Assembly (NCBI GenBank): GCA_004297545.1
Contig: SCTB01000148.1
Coordinates: 1 to 37,291 of the forward strand
Origin: Alphaproteobacteria bacterium
Lineage (GTDB): Bacteria; Pseudomonadota; Alphaproteobacteria; Micavibrionales; UBA2020
DNA length: 37,291 bases
Direction: 5' to 3'
Below the pieces are notes generated by a model. That model ran no database searches. It was not told where the DNA came from and worked only from the letters and a program-made list of their open reading frames with translations. The translations under genes and the position numbers were made by a program. Of the stretch, positions 8,515 to 16,070 are shown one piece after another. The stretch's first letter is position 1. Every line of letters starts with the position of its first letter.

Positions 8515-9030
8515 TTAATCTCTGGGCAAATATTCTTTTGCAAGATTCACGTAGTGATCAGCGGACCAGGGTAAGTATTTCTTCTCTTGCTCGGTCATGT
8601 TCCGCATGAACCGCGCGGGCGCTCCGCCCCAGAGCTGCCCTGAAGGAACGCGTTTGCCGGGAGTCACCAGTGCGCCCGCCGCCACCATCGCGCCTTTTTC
8701 GACCACGGCGCCGTCCATGACGCAGGCCATCATTCCGACAAATGCGCCATCCCCAATGGTGCAGGCATGCAACAGCGCCATATGCCCCACCGTCACCTCG
8801 TCGCCAATATAGGTGCCCTGAAGCGAATTCGACACATGAATGACCGTGCCGTCCTGGATATTCGTGCGCTTGCCGATTTTGATGTCGTTCACATCCCCGC
8901 GCACCACGCAGTTGAACCAGATGCTGGAATCATCGCCAATTTCGACGTCGCCGATGACAGGCACATTCGGCGCGATGAATACATTTTTGCCGATACGGGG
9001 CAACACGTTTTTGAAGGGCATCAATATCAT
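8515..9030 (-). CDS. Gamma-class carbonic anhydrase-like protein
   Basis: The product is a 171-residue left-handed beta-helix protein built of hexapeptide turns, such as IAPNVPVIGDVEIGDD, VVRGDVNDIKIG and CTIGDGAFVG. Three His residues in HVSNS and VGHMALLHAC match the zinc ligands of gamma-carbonic anhydrases (Cam/CaiE/PaaY/YrdA group). It may hydrate CO2, but many members have no proven activity. The open frame extends upstream to 9189. That extension would include the rpsI terminator at 9061-9091, so ATG 9030 (or 9021) is taken as the start. Neither has a strong ribosome site. Confidence 0.88.
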   Translation of the reverse strand: MILMPFKNVLPRIGKNVFIAPNVPVIGDVEIGDDSSIWFNCVVRGDVNDIKIGKRTNIQDGTVIHVSNSLQGTYIGDEVTVGHMALLHACTIGDGAFVGMMACVMDGAVVEKGAMVAAGALVTPGKRVPSGQLWGGAPARFMRNMTEQEKKYLPWSADHYVNLAKEYLPRD

Positions 9031-9060
9031 GGCCGCCACTATACCAGAAGCAGCGCAAGA

Positions 9061-9091
9061 AAAAAGCGCCCCCTTTTGGGGAGCGCTTTTT
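9061..9091 (-). terminator. Rho-independent terminator after rpsI
   Basis: A GC-rich hairpin (GCGCCCCC paired with GGGG-A-GCGC, TTTT loop) flanked by A5 and T5 lies 30 nt past the rpsI stop. It is nearly symmetrical and could work in both directions. Confidence 0.85.
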
Positions 9092-9121
9092 GTATCGGTA
9101 CCGGAACGTAACAGGTAAAGC

Positions 9122-9607
9122 TTAACGCTTGACCCACTGCGTACCGCGGCGCGCCTTGTGGCGGCCGTACTTTTTACGTTCGACCACACGGCTGTCGCGC
9201 GTGAGAAGACCTGCCTTCTTCAGCGTGGTGCGAAGGGCCGGCTCGAAGTGCACGAGCGCGCGGGAAATGCCGTGACGCACGGCGCCCGCTTGACCGGACA
9301 GACCGCCGCCAGAGACGATGCAAACGACATCGAACTGGCCGATGCGGTTGGAAAGCTCGAAGGGCTGGTTGATGACCAGACGCTGCGTGCCGCGCGCGAA
9401 GTACTTCACGATATCGCGTTCGTTGACGGTGATCTTGCCCGAACCGCGCGAGACCCAGACGCGGGCGACCGCGTCCTTGCGGCGGCCGGTGCCATAGGCG
9501 CGGCCTTTTTTGTCGATCAGCGGCTTGCCTTCTTCGGCAACACCAGAAGCGGCGCTTTTCTCAGCCACGGCTTCTTTGAGGTCGGAGAGATTTTTCTTGG
9601 AAGTCAT
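9122..9607 (-). CDS. rpsI: 30S ribosomal protein S9
   Basis: The 161-residue product has the S9 core from about residue 35 ([19 protein letters not shown]), then [19 protein letters not shown] and the basic C-terminus [18 protein letters not shown], whose last Lys-Arg reaches the P-site tRNA. The 30-residue N-terminal extension rich in Ala, Glu and Lys is usual in Alphaproteobacteria. It follows rplM by 7 nt in the conserved L13-S9 operon and ends at a strong terminator. Confidence 0.98.
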   Translation of the reverse strand: MTSKKNLSDLKEAVAEKSAASGVAEEGKPLIDKKGRAYGTGRRKDAVARVWVSRGSGKITVNERDIVKYFARGTQRLVINQPFELSNRIGQFDVVCIVSGGGLSGQAGAVRHGISRALVHFEPALRTTLKKAGLLTRDSRVVERKKYGRHKARRGTQWVKR

Positions 9608-9614
9608 CGTTCAG

Positions 9615-10076
9615 TTACCTTTTGTTTTTCGGGTTCATGGCGCCGATGTTCACGACTTCGGGCTGTTGCGCTTCATGCGGATGCTGGGTGCCGGCATAGA
9701 CGCGCAGGCAGGTCATCTGCTGGCGCGCGAGCGGGCTGTCTTTGGGCATCATGCGGCGGACGGCGTTGGTGAGAACGCGTCCGGGATATTTGCCGTGCAG
9801 GATTTCGCCTTTCGACTTGCCCTTGATGCCGCCCGGATAACCGGTATGCCAGTAGAAAATGTCGAATTTCTCTTTTTTGCCGGTGATGCGCAGCTTGTCG
9901 GCGTTGATGACGATGACGTTGTCGCCGCAATCGATGTTCGGCGTGAACATCGTCTTGTGCTTGCCGCGCAGGCGCAGCGCGATCAGGCTGGCAAGGCGAC
10001 CAAGCGTGACCCCTTCTGCGTCGATCAGAAGCCACTTCTTGGTGACTTCCGTGGGTTTGGCTGAATAGGTTTTCAT
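9615..10076 (-). CDS. rplM: 50S ribosomal protein L13
   Basis: This is a 153-residue early-assembly protein of the large subunit. Recognisable segments are [45 protein letters not shown] and [16 protein letters not shown]. The ATG at 10076 is preferred over the upstream start at 10100 because AGGAAAC lies 7 nt before it and the protein then begins MKTYSAKP, as is usual. It leads the rplM-rpsI operon. Confidence 0.98.
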   Translation of the reverse strand: MKTYSAKPTEVTKKWLLIDAEGVTLGRLASLIALRLRGKHKTMFTPNIDCGDNVIVINADKLRITGKKEKFDIFYWHTGYPGGIKGKSKGEILHGKYPGRVLTNAVRRMMPKDSPLARQQMTCLRVYAGTQHPHEAQQPEVVNIGAMNPKNKR

Positions 10077-10235
10077 GTTCTTGTTTCCTGTTTTAATCAA
10101 ATAGTGGGTGATATATGGAGCATCGGCCCGGATGCGTCAAGAAAAAATTAAAAACCAAATATAATCAATATCTTAATATGTGGTACCTTAATACCCAACT
10201 CTCAAACGCCTGATTTTCTGGCCGATTCTGGGCGC

Positions 10236-10553
10236 TCAGGGCTTCGTCTCCGCCATGATCCAGTCGAGATAAGGCTGGTGCCCCGCTTCCAGAGGCAGCG
10301 CTACGATGCAGGGGGCGGAATACTTGTGCAGCTCCTTCACGCGCGCCTCGACGGCCTGGAACAGCGTGGCGCGGGTTTTAAAGATGATCACGGTTTCATC
10401 AGCCTCTTCTATCTTGCCCTGCCAGTGATAGATGGAATGCATGCCAGGGATGATATTGGCGCAGGCCGCCAAGCGGTCCGCCACCACGGCATCGGCTATC
10501 TTCTTGGCTTCTACAGTCGAGGGCGCAGTGACGTATATGAAGATGGCTGACAT
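10236..10553 (-). CDS. cutA: CutA1-like divalent-cation tolerance protein
   Basis: This is a 105-residue protein of the trimeric, PII-like CutA1 fold. Family segments are IFIYVTAPSTVEAKKIADAV, LAACANIIPGMHSIYHWQGK, ETVIIFKTR and YSAPCIVALPL. It is linked genetically to copper and divalent-cation tolerance; the biochemical role is unsettled. The ATG at 10553 with AGGAA 7 nt upstream is chosen over an upstream in-frame ATG at 10604. Confidence 0.94.
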   Translation of the reverse strand: MSAIFIYVTAPSTVEAKKIADAVVADRLAACANIIPGMHSIYHWQGKIEEADETVIIFKTRATLFQAVEARVKELHKYSAPCIVALPLEAGHQPYLDWIMAETKP

Positions 10554-10637
10554 CGGCAAGTTCCTTTCGGGGGCCATTCTAGCGCCGAACAATTCCCCTG
10601 ACAAATAACCAATTGAATTCGAAGGATTCCGGCAATA

Positions 10638-10652
10638 TTAACGTACCGTTAA
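10638..10652. promoter_or_regulatory. CtrA-type box TTAA-N7-TTAA
   Basis: TTAA-CGTACCG-TTAA matches the alphaproteobacterial CtrA consensus with exact 7-nt spacing and is also an inverted repeat (TTAACG/CGTTAA). It lies 46 nt upstream of the 10698 gene, with a TATAAT at 10674-10679 between them. Confidence 0.5.
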
Positions 10653-10697
10653 TAGATTTCACATATAATTTTAATATCTTGGGAATTCAGAGGAATT

Positions 10698-11354
10698 ATG
10701 CCCGATCCAAAACCTACAGGCCTGTCTGCCGTTGATGCCCGCGTCGGGAACGCGTCCTTCGCGCTGGGGATGACGGAAAAGATTGTTGAGGGCCGGTATG
10801 GTGACGCGGCGGTTCAGGGCGGCATGCGCATCGCCTTTACGCCTGGCGTTTACAAGGCAGTGGCGGATCTGTCGCATTCAGTGGCCCCGGTTCAACTGGC
10901 GACCAAGGTCGCAAGCACATCAAGCTTTATCGCCAAAAACCTGCCCATCATCGGCGGCATCGTGCTGGCGGCTTATGACGCCAAGGAAGTTTACGACCAC
11001 GTCAAGAAAGGCGACTACAAAGGCGCTGCCGTCGCCGCTGCGGCTGGCGTTGCGGAAGTCGCCGCGACGACCGCATTCGGCGGCCTTGCCGGCGCGGGCG
11101 CCAGAACATTGATTGTCGAAGGCGTCGCCGCCGCAGGCGGTCCGCGCGTGAATGACGCGGCGCTTGTCGCTGTGACAAAGGAAGCCGTCAAGCTCGGCGT
11201 CAAAGGCGTTGAAAAAGGCAGCAAGTTCGTTCAGGGCCTGGGCGGTGCGGAACAGCACCCGCAAACTGTAGTCGCCGCCGCGCCGAAAGAAGACAAGCCG
11301 ACAACCCCCACGACCCCCAGGAAAAAAACCCAGCCCGCCATGTCGATGGGCTGA
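10698..11354 (+). CDS. Unknown Ala/Gly-rich protein with hydrophobic core
   Basis: The family of this 218-residue protein is not recognised. Residues about 75-145 are strongly Ala/Gly-rich and hydrophobic (IIGGIVLAAYDAKEVYDHV, then AAVAAAAGVAEVAATTAFGG), like a membrane-inserting hairpin. The last 40 residues are Pro/Thr/Lys-rich. The segment VKKGDYKGAAVAAAAGVAEV resembles AKKGDLCAAFGEVVGVTASG in the C-terminal half of the next gene's product. AGAGG 5 nt before the ATG supports the start, and the gene follows a CtrA-type box. It is separated by 22 nt from the HELRH protein gene; the two probably form an operon and may work together. Confidence 0.75.
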   Translation: MPDPKPTGLSAVDARVGNASFALGMTEKIVEGRYGDAAVQGGMRIAFTPGVYKAVADLSHSVAPVQLATKVASTSSFIAKNLPIIGGIVLAAYDAKEVYDHVKKGDYKGAAVAAAAGVAEVAATTAFGGLAGAGARTLIVEGVAAAGGPRVNDAALVAVTKEAVKLGVKGVEKGSKFVQGLGGAEQHPQTVVAAAPKEDKPTTPTTPRKKTQPAMSMG

Positions 11355-11376
11355 TGAATATTTCCGGAGGCGCCCG

Positions 11377-13005
11377 ATGCCCAGACCCCCACCCGGATAT
11401 TTTGAAAAAAATCAACATAGACTGATGACCCCGTCGTCCCCTCCTCCCGCGCCTCCGCCCAAGCCTGTTACATCGCCTCGCGAGACCTATGTTGATCCAG
11501 CCCGGCTTCAGAACATTCGCGCGAACATGTCCCTTATCCCCGAAGGACGTGAACTGCTAAAGTTCGCGGAAGATCATGGCATTGAGATCAACTTCAATGA
11601 CAACATCCGGGGCCGTGCCGGTGAGGCCGATGCTCATAGCGTAACCCTTAATGGAGAATATTCCGACACACGGCTGACGATCACGCTGATACACGAATTG
11701 CGGCATACGCAGCAGTTCGAGTTTTTCAAAAGAAGCCATGTCGACCATCTCCTGACATTCCAAGCACCGCGCGACGATGCCTTTACATTCATGGATCCGC
11801 GCGCCCAGGCTTTTCAGATGCGCCTGATGGAAGGCGATGCCTTTACCTTTCAGGCGATGTCGGCTCTCAAGCTGAAGCAGATGGGACGACCGGAATTTTA
11901 TGAAGAATGGACGGGCTCCGAAACAAAAACCATTAAGGCTTATATTACCGCACATCCGCCTGAAAGCTTCATGGACGAACAAGCGATGGCGCGAGGGATT
12001 TTCACCCACCTACAGCTTCACGGGCTCAAAAGATATGATGAACACTACTTCGGAATGCTGCGCTATACGCTAAATGAACACCCGAAGGTCGAGGATGCCC
12101 TTCTCTATGGCGCCCCGCGCCCGAATACGGAAGTTCCGTTGACAACCCTCGGCGCCGAAAAACTCGGGAAGTTATACGGCGCCGAACTGATGAGCGGGAC
12201 CTCTTTGAAGGCGCTGCGCACCGGCATCATGCAGAGCTACAGCCCTTATGACCGGGAAACAATCAAGCTGGCGGAACGCCTCCCGGGCGAGGCAGCGACG
12301 CTGACGCAGCAGGAATATGCGCAAAAATCGAGCTATATACAGGCAAGAATTACTTTCCGTGAGGAGTCCAAGGCGGCGCGGGATGACACACTGATACAAA
12401 AATTCGGCGAAGCCGCGCACAAATATGACGGCTTGAAGTCAACCGCTGGAACGGAAATTGCGCCGAAGACGAGCCTGCTGGCAAAAGAGCCCGTGATGCT
12501 GGAACACCCCGTCGCGGGTTCCACCGCCGCCTCTTCCACATTTATAAAGACGCCGGAAACGGCTGTGGAAAAACCTAAAATCGCTCTTAAAGGGGGCGGC
12601 ATCATGGCTGGCGTGGTGATGGCGACCGCCTCGGGCATCGCCGCCGCCGCGACGCCGGATGCCACGCCCGGCAAGGTCGCCGACGCAACCATCAACGCAG
12701 TTATCCCGGGATATTCCGCCGCTAAAAAAGGCGATCTTTGCGCGGCATTCGGCGAAGTCGTCGGCGTCACCGCCTCCGGAGCCGCGATGGTCGCGACGAC
12801 TGCCGCTGCAGTGCCCGTGGCCGTCGCCGTCACCGCCGCGTCCGGCCCGGCCGCCCCCGTTGTCGGCCCCCTCGCCGCGGTCGGCGCGACAGCCACAGTC
12901 GCCGGTGCTGGCGCTGCGACATACAGCGCCGTGGCGCCTGGAGCCGAGCAGCTCTGCAAGACTGCCGTCAGCGTGAAAAATTTTATCGGCAACCTCAAGA
13001 TTTGA
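11377..13005 (+). CDS. HELRH metallopeptidase-like protein A (542 aa)
   Basis: The N-terminal domain (about 45-165) contains IPEGRELLKFAEDHGIEINF, HELRH at 106-110 and MEGDAF at 151-156. A His-Glu-x-x-His pair with a downstream Glu is the pattern of gluzincin-type zinc peptidases, and the same set recurs in two other proteins of this window. I believe this corresponds to a putative metallopeptidase family (possibly DUF6782), but that name is from memory. Residues about 165-390 are unrecognised. From about 405 to 530 the chain is Ala/Val/Gly-rich and hydrophobic, suited to membrane insertion. No signal peptide is present; the N-terminus is Pro-rich. GGAGG 7 nt before the ATG supports the start. 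It pairs with the preceding gene. Confidence 0.75.
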   Translation: MPRPPPGYFEKNQHRLMTPSSPPPAPPPKPVTSPRETYVDPARLQNIRANMSLIPEGRELLKFAEDHGIEINFNDNIRGRAGEADAHSVTLNGEYSDTRLTITLIHELRHTQQFEFFKRSHVDHLLTFQAPRDDAFTFMDPRAQAFQMRLMEGDAFTFQAMSALKLKQMGRPEFYEEWTGSETKTIKAYITAHPPESFMDEQAMARGIFTHLQLHGLKRYDEHYFGMLRYTLNEHPKVEDALLYGAPRPNTEVPLTTLGAEKLGKLYGAELMSGTSLKALRTGIMQSYSPYDRETIKLAERLPGEAATLTQQEYAQKSSYIQARITFREESKAARDDTLIQKFGEAAHKYDGLKSTAGTEIAPKTSLLAKEPVMLEHPVAGSTAASSTFIKTPETAVEKPKIALKGGGIMAGVVMATASGIAAAATPDATPGKVADATINAVIPGYSAAKKGDLCAAFGEVVGVTASGAAMVATTAAAVPVAVAVTAASGPAAPVVGPLAAVGATATVAGAGAATYSAVAPGAEQLCKTAVSVKNFIGNLKI

Positions 13006-13030
13006 CCGTCGTCCCGCCGGATCAGCCGTA

Positions 13031-13795
13031 TCAACGCAGCTTATATAAATCGCCCGCCTTCAGCGTCGTGATCCTGAACCCATCCGCCTCAATCTTTTCG
13101 CCGCGCTCGATCTGCGCGACATTGCAGCGCGTCAGGCTTCTGCCGTCGACGAGGGTGACGGCGCCGGAACCGATGACTTCCAGTTCTCCGTCCGCGCGCA
13201 ATATCACGCCCGTATTCTCATCCAGCCCGATGCCGGTCTTGTCCGGCGCAGTCGCGATGACGTTGAACAGACGGGCAAGACGGCCCCGATTCATGAAATG
13301 CGTATCGAAAACGACATCCGGCGCCAGGCCAAAACCCGCGGTGAGCGAGACTTCGCCCTTTTGCATCGCCTTTTCGGGATCGCCGCCGTAAATCATCAGC
13401 TGCGACATGATCGCCGCCCCCGCGCTGGTTCCAGCAACGACGGCGCCCCCTTCATGACGCTCACGCACGGCATCCAGGAACGGCGTGCCGCCCAGGATGG
13501 TGGCAAGCTTCAGTTGGTCGCCGCCGGTAAAGAACACCACATCCGCTGTGCCGATTTTGTTCAGAAGGCCCGGATACGCCGCTTCCGCGCGCGTCGCCAC
13601 ATGCGTCACCTCGCAGTCGACGCCGAGAGCATTAAACACCTCGCGATACGTCTGTCCGACTTCTTCCGGATACCCCGTCGCCGTCGTGATGACATGCACG
13701 CGCGATGCAGCGCCTTTTGCTTCCGCAAGCACCCGCTTGAGGACGTCCATGTCTCCCGTCTTTTCCTCGTTGCCGCCGATGGCGATGAGCGTCAT
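13031..13795 (-). CDS. Cyanophycinase-like peptidase (S51 family)
   Basis: The 254-residue product has the class I glutamine-amidotransferase-like fold of cyanophycinase / peptidase E. FFTGGDQLKL (residues 88-97) and AGTSAGAAIMS, with the nucleophile Ser124, are diagnostic, as is FDTHFMNRGRLARL, which supplies a His. Family members cleave beta-Asp-Arg dipeptides from cyanophycin or Asp-X dipeptides. No cyanophycin synthetase is in the window, so the substrate is open. The ATG at 13795 overlaps the stop of the upstream VOC gene in an ATGA arrangement, indicating translational coupling. Confidence 0.88.
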   Translation of the reverse strand: MTLIAIGGNEEKTGDMDVLKRVLAEAKGAASRVHVITTATGYPEEVGQTYREVFNALGVDCEVTHVATRAEAAYPGLLNKIGTADVVFFTGGDQLKLATILGGTPFLDAVRERHEGGAVVAGTSAGAAIMSQLMIYGGDPEKAMQKGEVSLTAGFGLAPDVVFDTHFMNRGRLARLFNVIATAPDKTGIGLDENTGVILRADGELEVIGSGAVTLVDGRSLTRCNVAQIERGEKIEADGFRITTLKAGDLYKLR

Positions 13796-14196
13796 GATTC
13801 CGCCCCCGCCGCGACCAGCTCGACCTTGATGCGGTCCGGGTCCTCGAAGAACACGGCGTAGCTGCCCTTCCCCGCCGCGTAGGGATGGCGGTCGGCGTAA
13901 AGTATAGTGACGTTGCGGGCTTTCAGTTCCTCCGTAAACTTGTCGACATCGGCGCGGTCCGCCGCGTGGAACGCCAGGTGGTTCAGCCCCGTGCGCTTGC
14001 GGTGATAGGCCTGCAGCTTGAAGGCGTCCTCCACCTGCACGATGACGAAATAGGTCGCGCCCAGCTTCCAGCTGCGACCGCCTTCCCATGACTGGTAGGG
14101 CGCATAACCGAGACGTCCGAGCAGCCAGCCCCAGAATTCGGCTGATTTGTTCAGGTCGGCGACGTTGATTTCGATATGTGACAGCTGGCCGCGCAT
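13792..14196 (-). CDS. VOC (glyoxalase/bleomycin-resistance) family protein
   Basis: The product (134 aa) has two beta-alpha-beta-beta-beta halves. The first is HIEINVADLNKSAEFWGWLL and the second is LNHLAFHAADRADVDKF, ending in AVFFEDPDRIKVELV. His and Glu residues (H6 of the first strand, H in GLNHLAF, E in IKVELV) could be metal ligands. The exact substrate cannot be told from sequence. ATG 14196 is preferred over an in-frame TTG at 14217 because it directly precedes the first beta strand. Its stop overlaps the start of the cyanophycinase-like gene. Confidence 0.85.
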   Translation of the reverse strand: MRGQLSHIEINVADLNKSAEFWGWLLGRLGYAPYQSWEGGRSWKLGATYFVIVQVEDAFKLQAYHRKRTGLNHLAFHAADRADVDKFTEELKARNVTILYADRHPYAAGKGSYAVFFEDPDRIKVELVAAGAES

Positions 14197-14203
14197 GGAT
14201 ACA

Positions 14204-14527
14204 TCAGCCTTGCGCAAATCCTGTCGGCTTCAGGCGCTTGTACTCTTTCGGCGGCGTGGAGGGCGCATGGAACTGGATGCCGTCGAAACTGACCGGACCG
14301 CCGTTGCCGGCGATGACTTTTGAAATCCCCGTGAGCGGCTCGAAACGCGTCACGGTCACGTCGTCTTCCGTCAGCGCGGGGAAATCTTTCTTCGCCTCAT
14401 TGAACAGGTCGGTCAGCGTCTTCAGGCTCATGCTGGCGTCGGTGTGGAGGAAGACATTCGTCGTCGTGACCTCGGGCTTGCCTTTGGGCTTGAAGGTCGA
14501 ATCCTGGCATTCCTTGATGATACGCAT
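14204..14527 (-). CDS. Unknown protein (107 aa)
   Basis: This product is not recognised. It is a soluble alpha/beta-looking protein without membrane segments or cysteine motifs (only one Cys, residue 7). Its segments are NVFLHTDASMSLKTLTDLF and DDVTVTRFEPLTGISKVI. The ATG at 14527 has AAGGAGA just upstream. It lies 7 nt before the VOC start on the same strand, and 25 nt after the 156-residue unknown gene, so it probably belongs to one transcript running 15381 to 13031. Confidence 0.7.
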   Translation of the reverse strand: MRIIKECQDSTFKPKGKPEVTTTNVFLHTDASMSLKTLTDLFNEAKKDFPALTEDDVTVTRFEPLTGISKVIAGNGGPVSFDGIQFHAPSTPPKEYKRLKPTGFAQG

Positions 14528-14552
14528 ATGCGTTCTCCTTAAAAAAACTCTG

Positions 14553-15023
14553 TTATGACGGCTTGAACTTTACCTTGCGCGCAAGCTCGGGATTCTTTTT
14601 GGCGATGCGTGTCCAGACTTTCGGATGCTCCTGCGCAAAATCATCCATCTTGCTCATGATGAAGGCGTTGATTTCTTCCTGCACGACCGGATCGGGATTT
14701 TCATAGAACCCGGCCTTCCATGCGTCCACTTTTCCGTAGGCTTCTTTGTCCGCGGGGGACAGCTTATATCCCTTGCGCTCCAGCGACTTCAGTACTGCCC
14801 TGCCGGTGCGGTTGAAGACATCGGCCAGCGAATGCAGTCCTTCGGCTTTCCCGGGCGAGGACTGCGCCTTAAGCTTGAAATATTCCCCGATCTTCACGAT
14901 CTCGAAAGCGCCCAGAATCAGGTCGTCGTCTAAATCCCGGATCGTTTTCTCTGCCTGGCGCATGGTGCTGCGCGCCGCAGCAATTTTTTCTCTGACAAAG
15001 TCGCTCAATTTCCTGTTTTCCAT
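14553..15023 (-). CDS. Unknown helical protein beginning MENRKLSD (156 aa)
   Basis: This is an unrecognised, mostly helical protein with a charged N-terminal third (FVREKIAAARSTMRQAEKTI) and no membrane segment. The first residues, MENRKLSD, are almost the same as MGNRKLSD at the start of another unknown protein encoded at 18149-18559, although the rest of the two proteins differs. The shared start could be a targeting or chaperone-binding signal. It is 4 nt downstream of the 117-residue gene and 25 nt upstream of the 107-residue gene on the same strand. Confidence 0.7.
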   Translation of the reverse strand: MENRKLSDFVREKIAAARSTMRQAEKTIRDLDDDLILGAFEIVKIGEYFKLKAQSSPGKAEGLHSLADVFNRTGRAVLKSLERKGYKLSPADKEAYGKVDAWKAGFYENPDPVVQEEINAFIMSKMDDFAQEHPKVWTRIAKKNPELARKVKFKPS

Positions 15024-15027
15024 TTTT

Positions 15028-15381
15028 TTATCCTAGTTTCGCAACCGCGCTTTTCGGTTTGTCGAGCGCTTCGGACGCTTCCGGCGGGTTGCCGCCGCGC
15101 CGGATGAGCTCCCGCCGCATCAGGTCGACTTCTTCAAGGCTGTCGAGCTCGCTGAATTTCTGGATCTGCATTTGCGACGTCAGCGCGACCGCGCGCGCCA
15201 CGGAGACGCCCCCGTCGGATCCATAGGCGCGCATTTCTCCCTGCATCTCGGCTTTTTCTCGGAAGATGGTGGTGACCTGCCGGGACGCGAAGTTAAACAT
15301 CCGGCAAATGCTGCCGCCCGAGGGCAGCGTATTCGTCACGGACAGCGTGTAATCGTCTTCTTTCCGGTATTCCGACGTCAT
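15028..15381 (-). CDS. Unknown protein (117 aa), first gene of an operon
   Basis: The family is not recognised. The N-terminal half is likely beta-rich (YTLSVTNTLPSGGSICRMFNF) and the C-terminal half helical and charged (FSELDSLEEVDLMRRELIRR). No signal peptide or membrane segment is present. It begins the minus-strand run that continues through 14553, 14204, the VOC gene and the cyanophycinase-like gene. Immediately upstream is a promoter overlapped by a 9-bp dyad, so the run may be under a dedicated repressor. Confidence 0.65.
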   Translation of the reverse strand: MTSEYRKEDDYTLSVTNTLPSGGSICRMFNFASRQVTTIFREKAEMQGEMRAYGSDGGVSVARAVALTSQMQIQKFSELDSLEEVDLMRRELIRRGGNPPEASEALDKPKSAVAKLG

Positions 15382-15387
15382 GGGAGA

Positions 15388-15439
15388 TCTCTCGCTTTTT
15401 TGACTAGCGAGAGAGTATCAAGTCGCCTGTATTATGCAA
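15388..15439 (-). promoter_or_regulatory. Promoter with overlapping 9-bp dyad
   Basis: TTGCAT (15434-15439) and TACTCT (15412-15417) are 16 nt apart on the minus strand. A perfect inverted repeat, TCTCTCGCT (15388-15396) and AGCGAGAGA (15406-15414), covers the -10 edge and the expected transcription start, as an operator would. Confidence 0.55.
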
Positions 15440-15545
15440 TGGCAGCAACGGAATTATTTTCCCTCTCTTGTTTTCATAATCAATAAAAATGGACCCTCAG
15501 GCGGGACGCGCGAATGGGCAGCGCTCTGATGATATGAAGGAATCC

Positions 15546-15959
15546 CTAGCCCTTGTTTTGCTCGTCCTGCAACCGCTGCTGGTACTGCTGCTGTTCGCGC
15601 TGCTGCTGTTCGAGCCGTTGCTGCTCGAACCTTTCGGTTTCTTCAAGCTGCTTTTTTTCGTCAAACTGCTTCTGTTCGAGGCGTTTTGCGTCGTTGCGCT
15701 TATCCTGCTGACGCTTTGCCTCCGCTTTTTTCTCGTTGGCCCTTTGCTCTTCCAGTCTTTTCTGCGCGCTTTCGCGGTTCTGCTTATCGGCCAGGGCTCT
15801 CTTCTGCTGCTCGACAGCTGCTTTCTGCTGTTCGTATTTGGTGCCCCCGGCCTCTTCCTTGCCGCCCGCCGCGCCACCTGTTTTACCCTCGCGCGCCTGC
15901 TGCGCTTCCTGCGCTGCGTGGAAACCGAAACCGCCGTGATTGCTTGAATGACCGCCCAT
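15546..15959 (-). CDS. Gln/Glu/Lys-rich coiled-coil protein (137 aa)
   Basis: After a short Gly/His-rich start (MGGHSSNHGGFGFHAAQEAQ), the chain is almost entirely Gln, Glu, Lys and Arg with regular hydrophobic positions. This predicts a long single helix or coiled coil, for example ERFEQQRLEQQQREQQQYQQ. The family is not recognised, and low complexity makes homology hard to judge. GGGAG 6 nt before the ATG at 15959 supports this start over one at 15983. A CtrA-type TTAA-N7-TTAA box lies about 55 nt upstream, so expression may follow the cell cycle. Confidence 0.7.
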   Translation of the reverse strand: MGGHSSNHGGFGFHAAQEAQQAREGKTGGAAGGKEEAGGTKYEQQKAAVEQQKRALADKQNRESAQKRLEEQRANEKKAEAKRQQDKRNDAKRLEQKQFDEKKQLEETERFEQQRLEQQQREQQQYQQRLQDEQNKG

Positions 15960-16013
15960 GATGAGCTCCCCCTTCGCCAACACTTAACCTATCTTATTCT
16001 AGCACCGTGCAAA

Positions 16014-16028
16014 TTAACGGGTTGTTAA
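16014..16028. promoter_or_regulatory. CtrA-type box TTAA-N7-TTAA
   Basis: TTAA-CGGGTTG-TTAA fits the CtrA consensus exactly and lies upstream of the 15546-15959 coiled-coil gene. A further half site, TTAACC, is at 15984-15989. The site lies past the end of the glycosyltransferase gene. Confidence 0.5.
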
Positions 16029-16070
16029 TGGGCAATCGTTTGATTTAATGGAGAAAAATACCCGTGCAGA

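Noticed and set aside
9031-9189. N-terminal extension of the carbonic-anhydrase-like protein
   Set aside because: It would include the rpsI terminator and part of rpsI, and has no similarity to the family.
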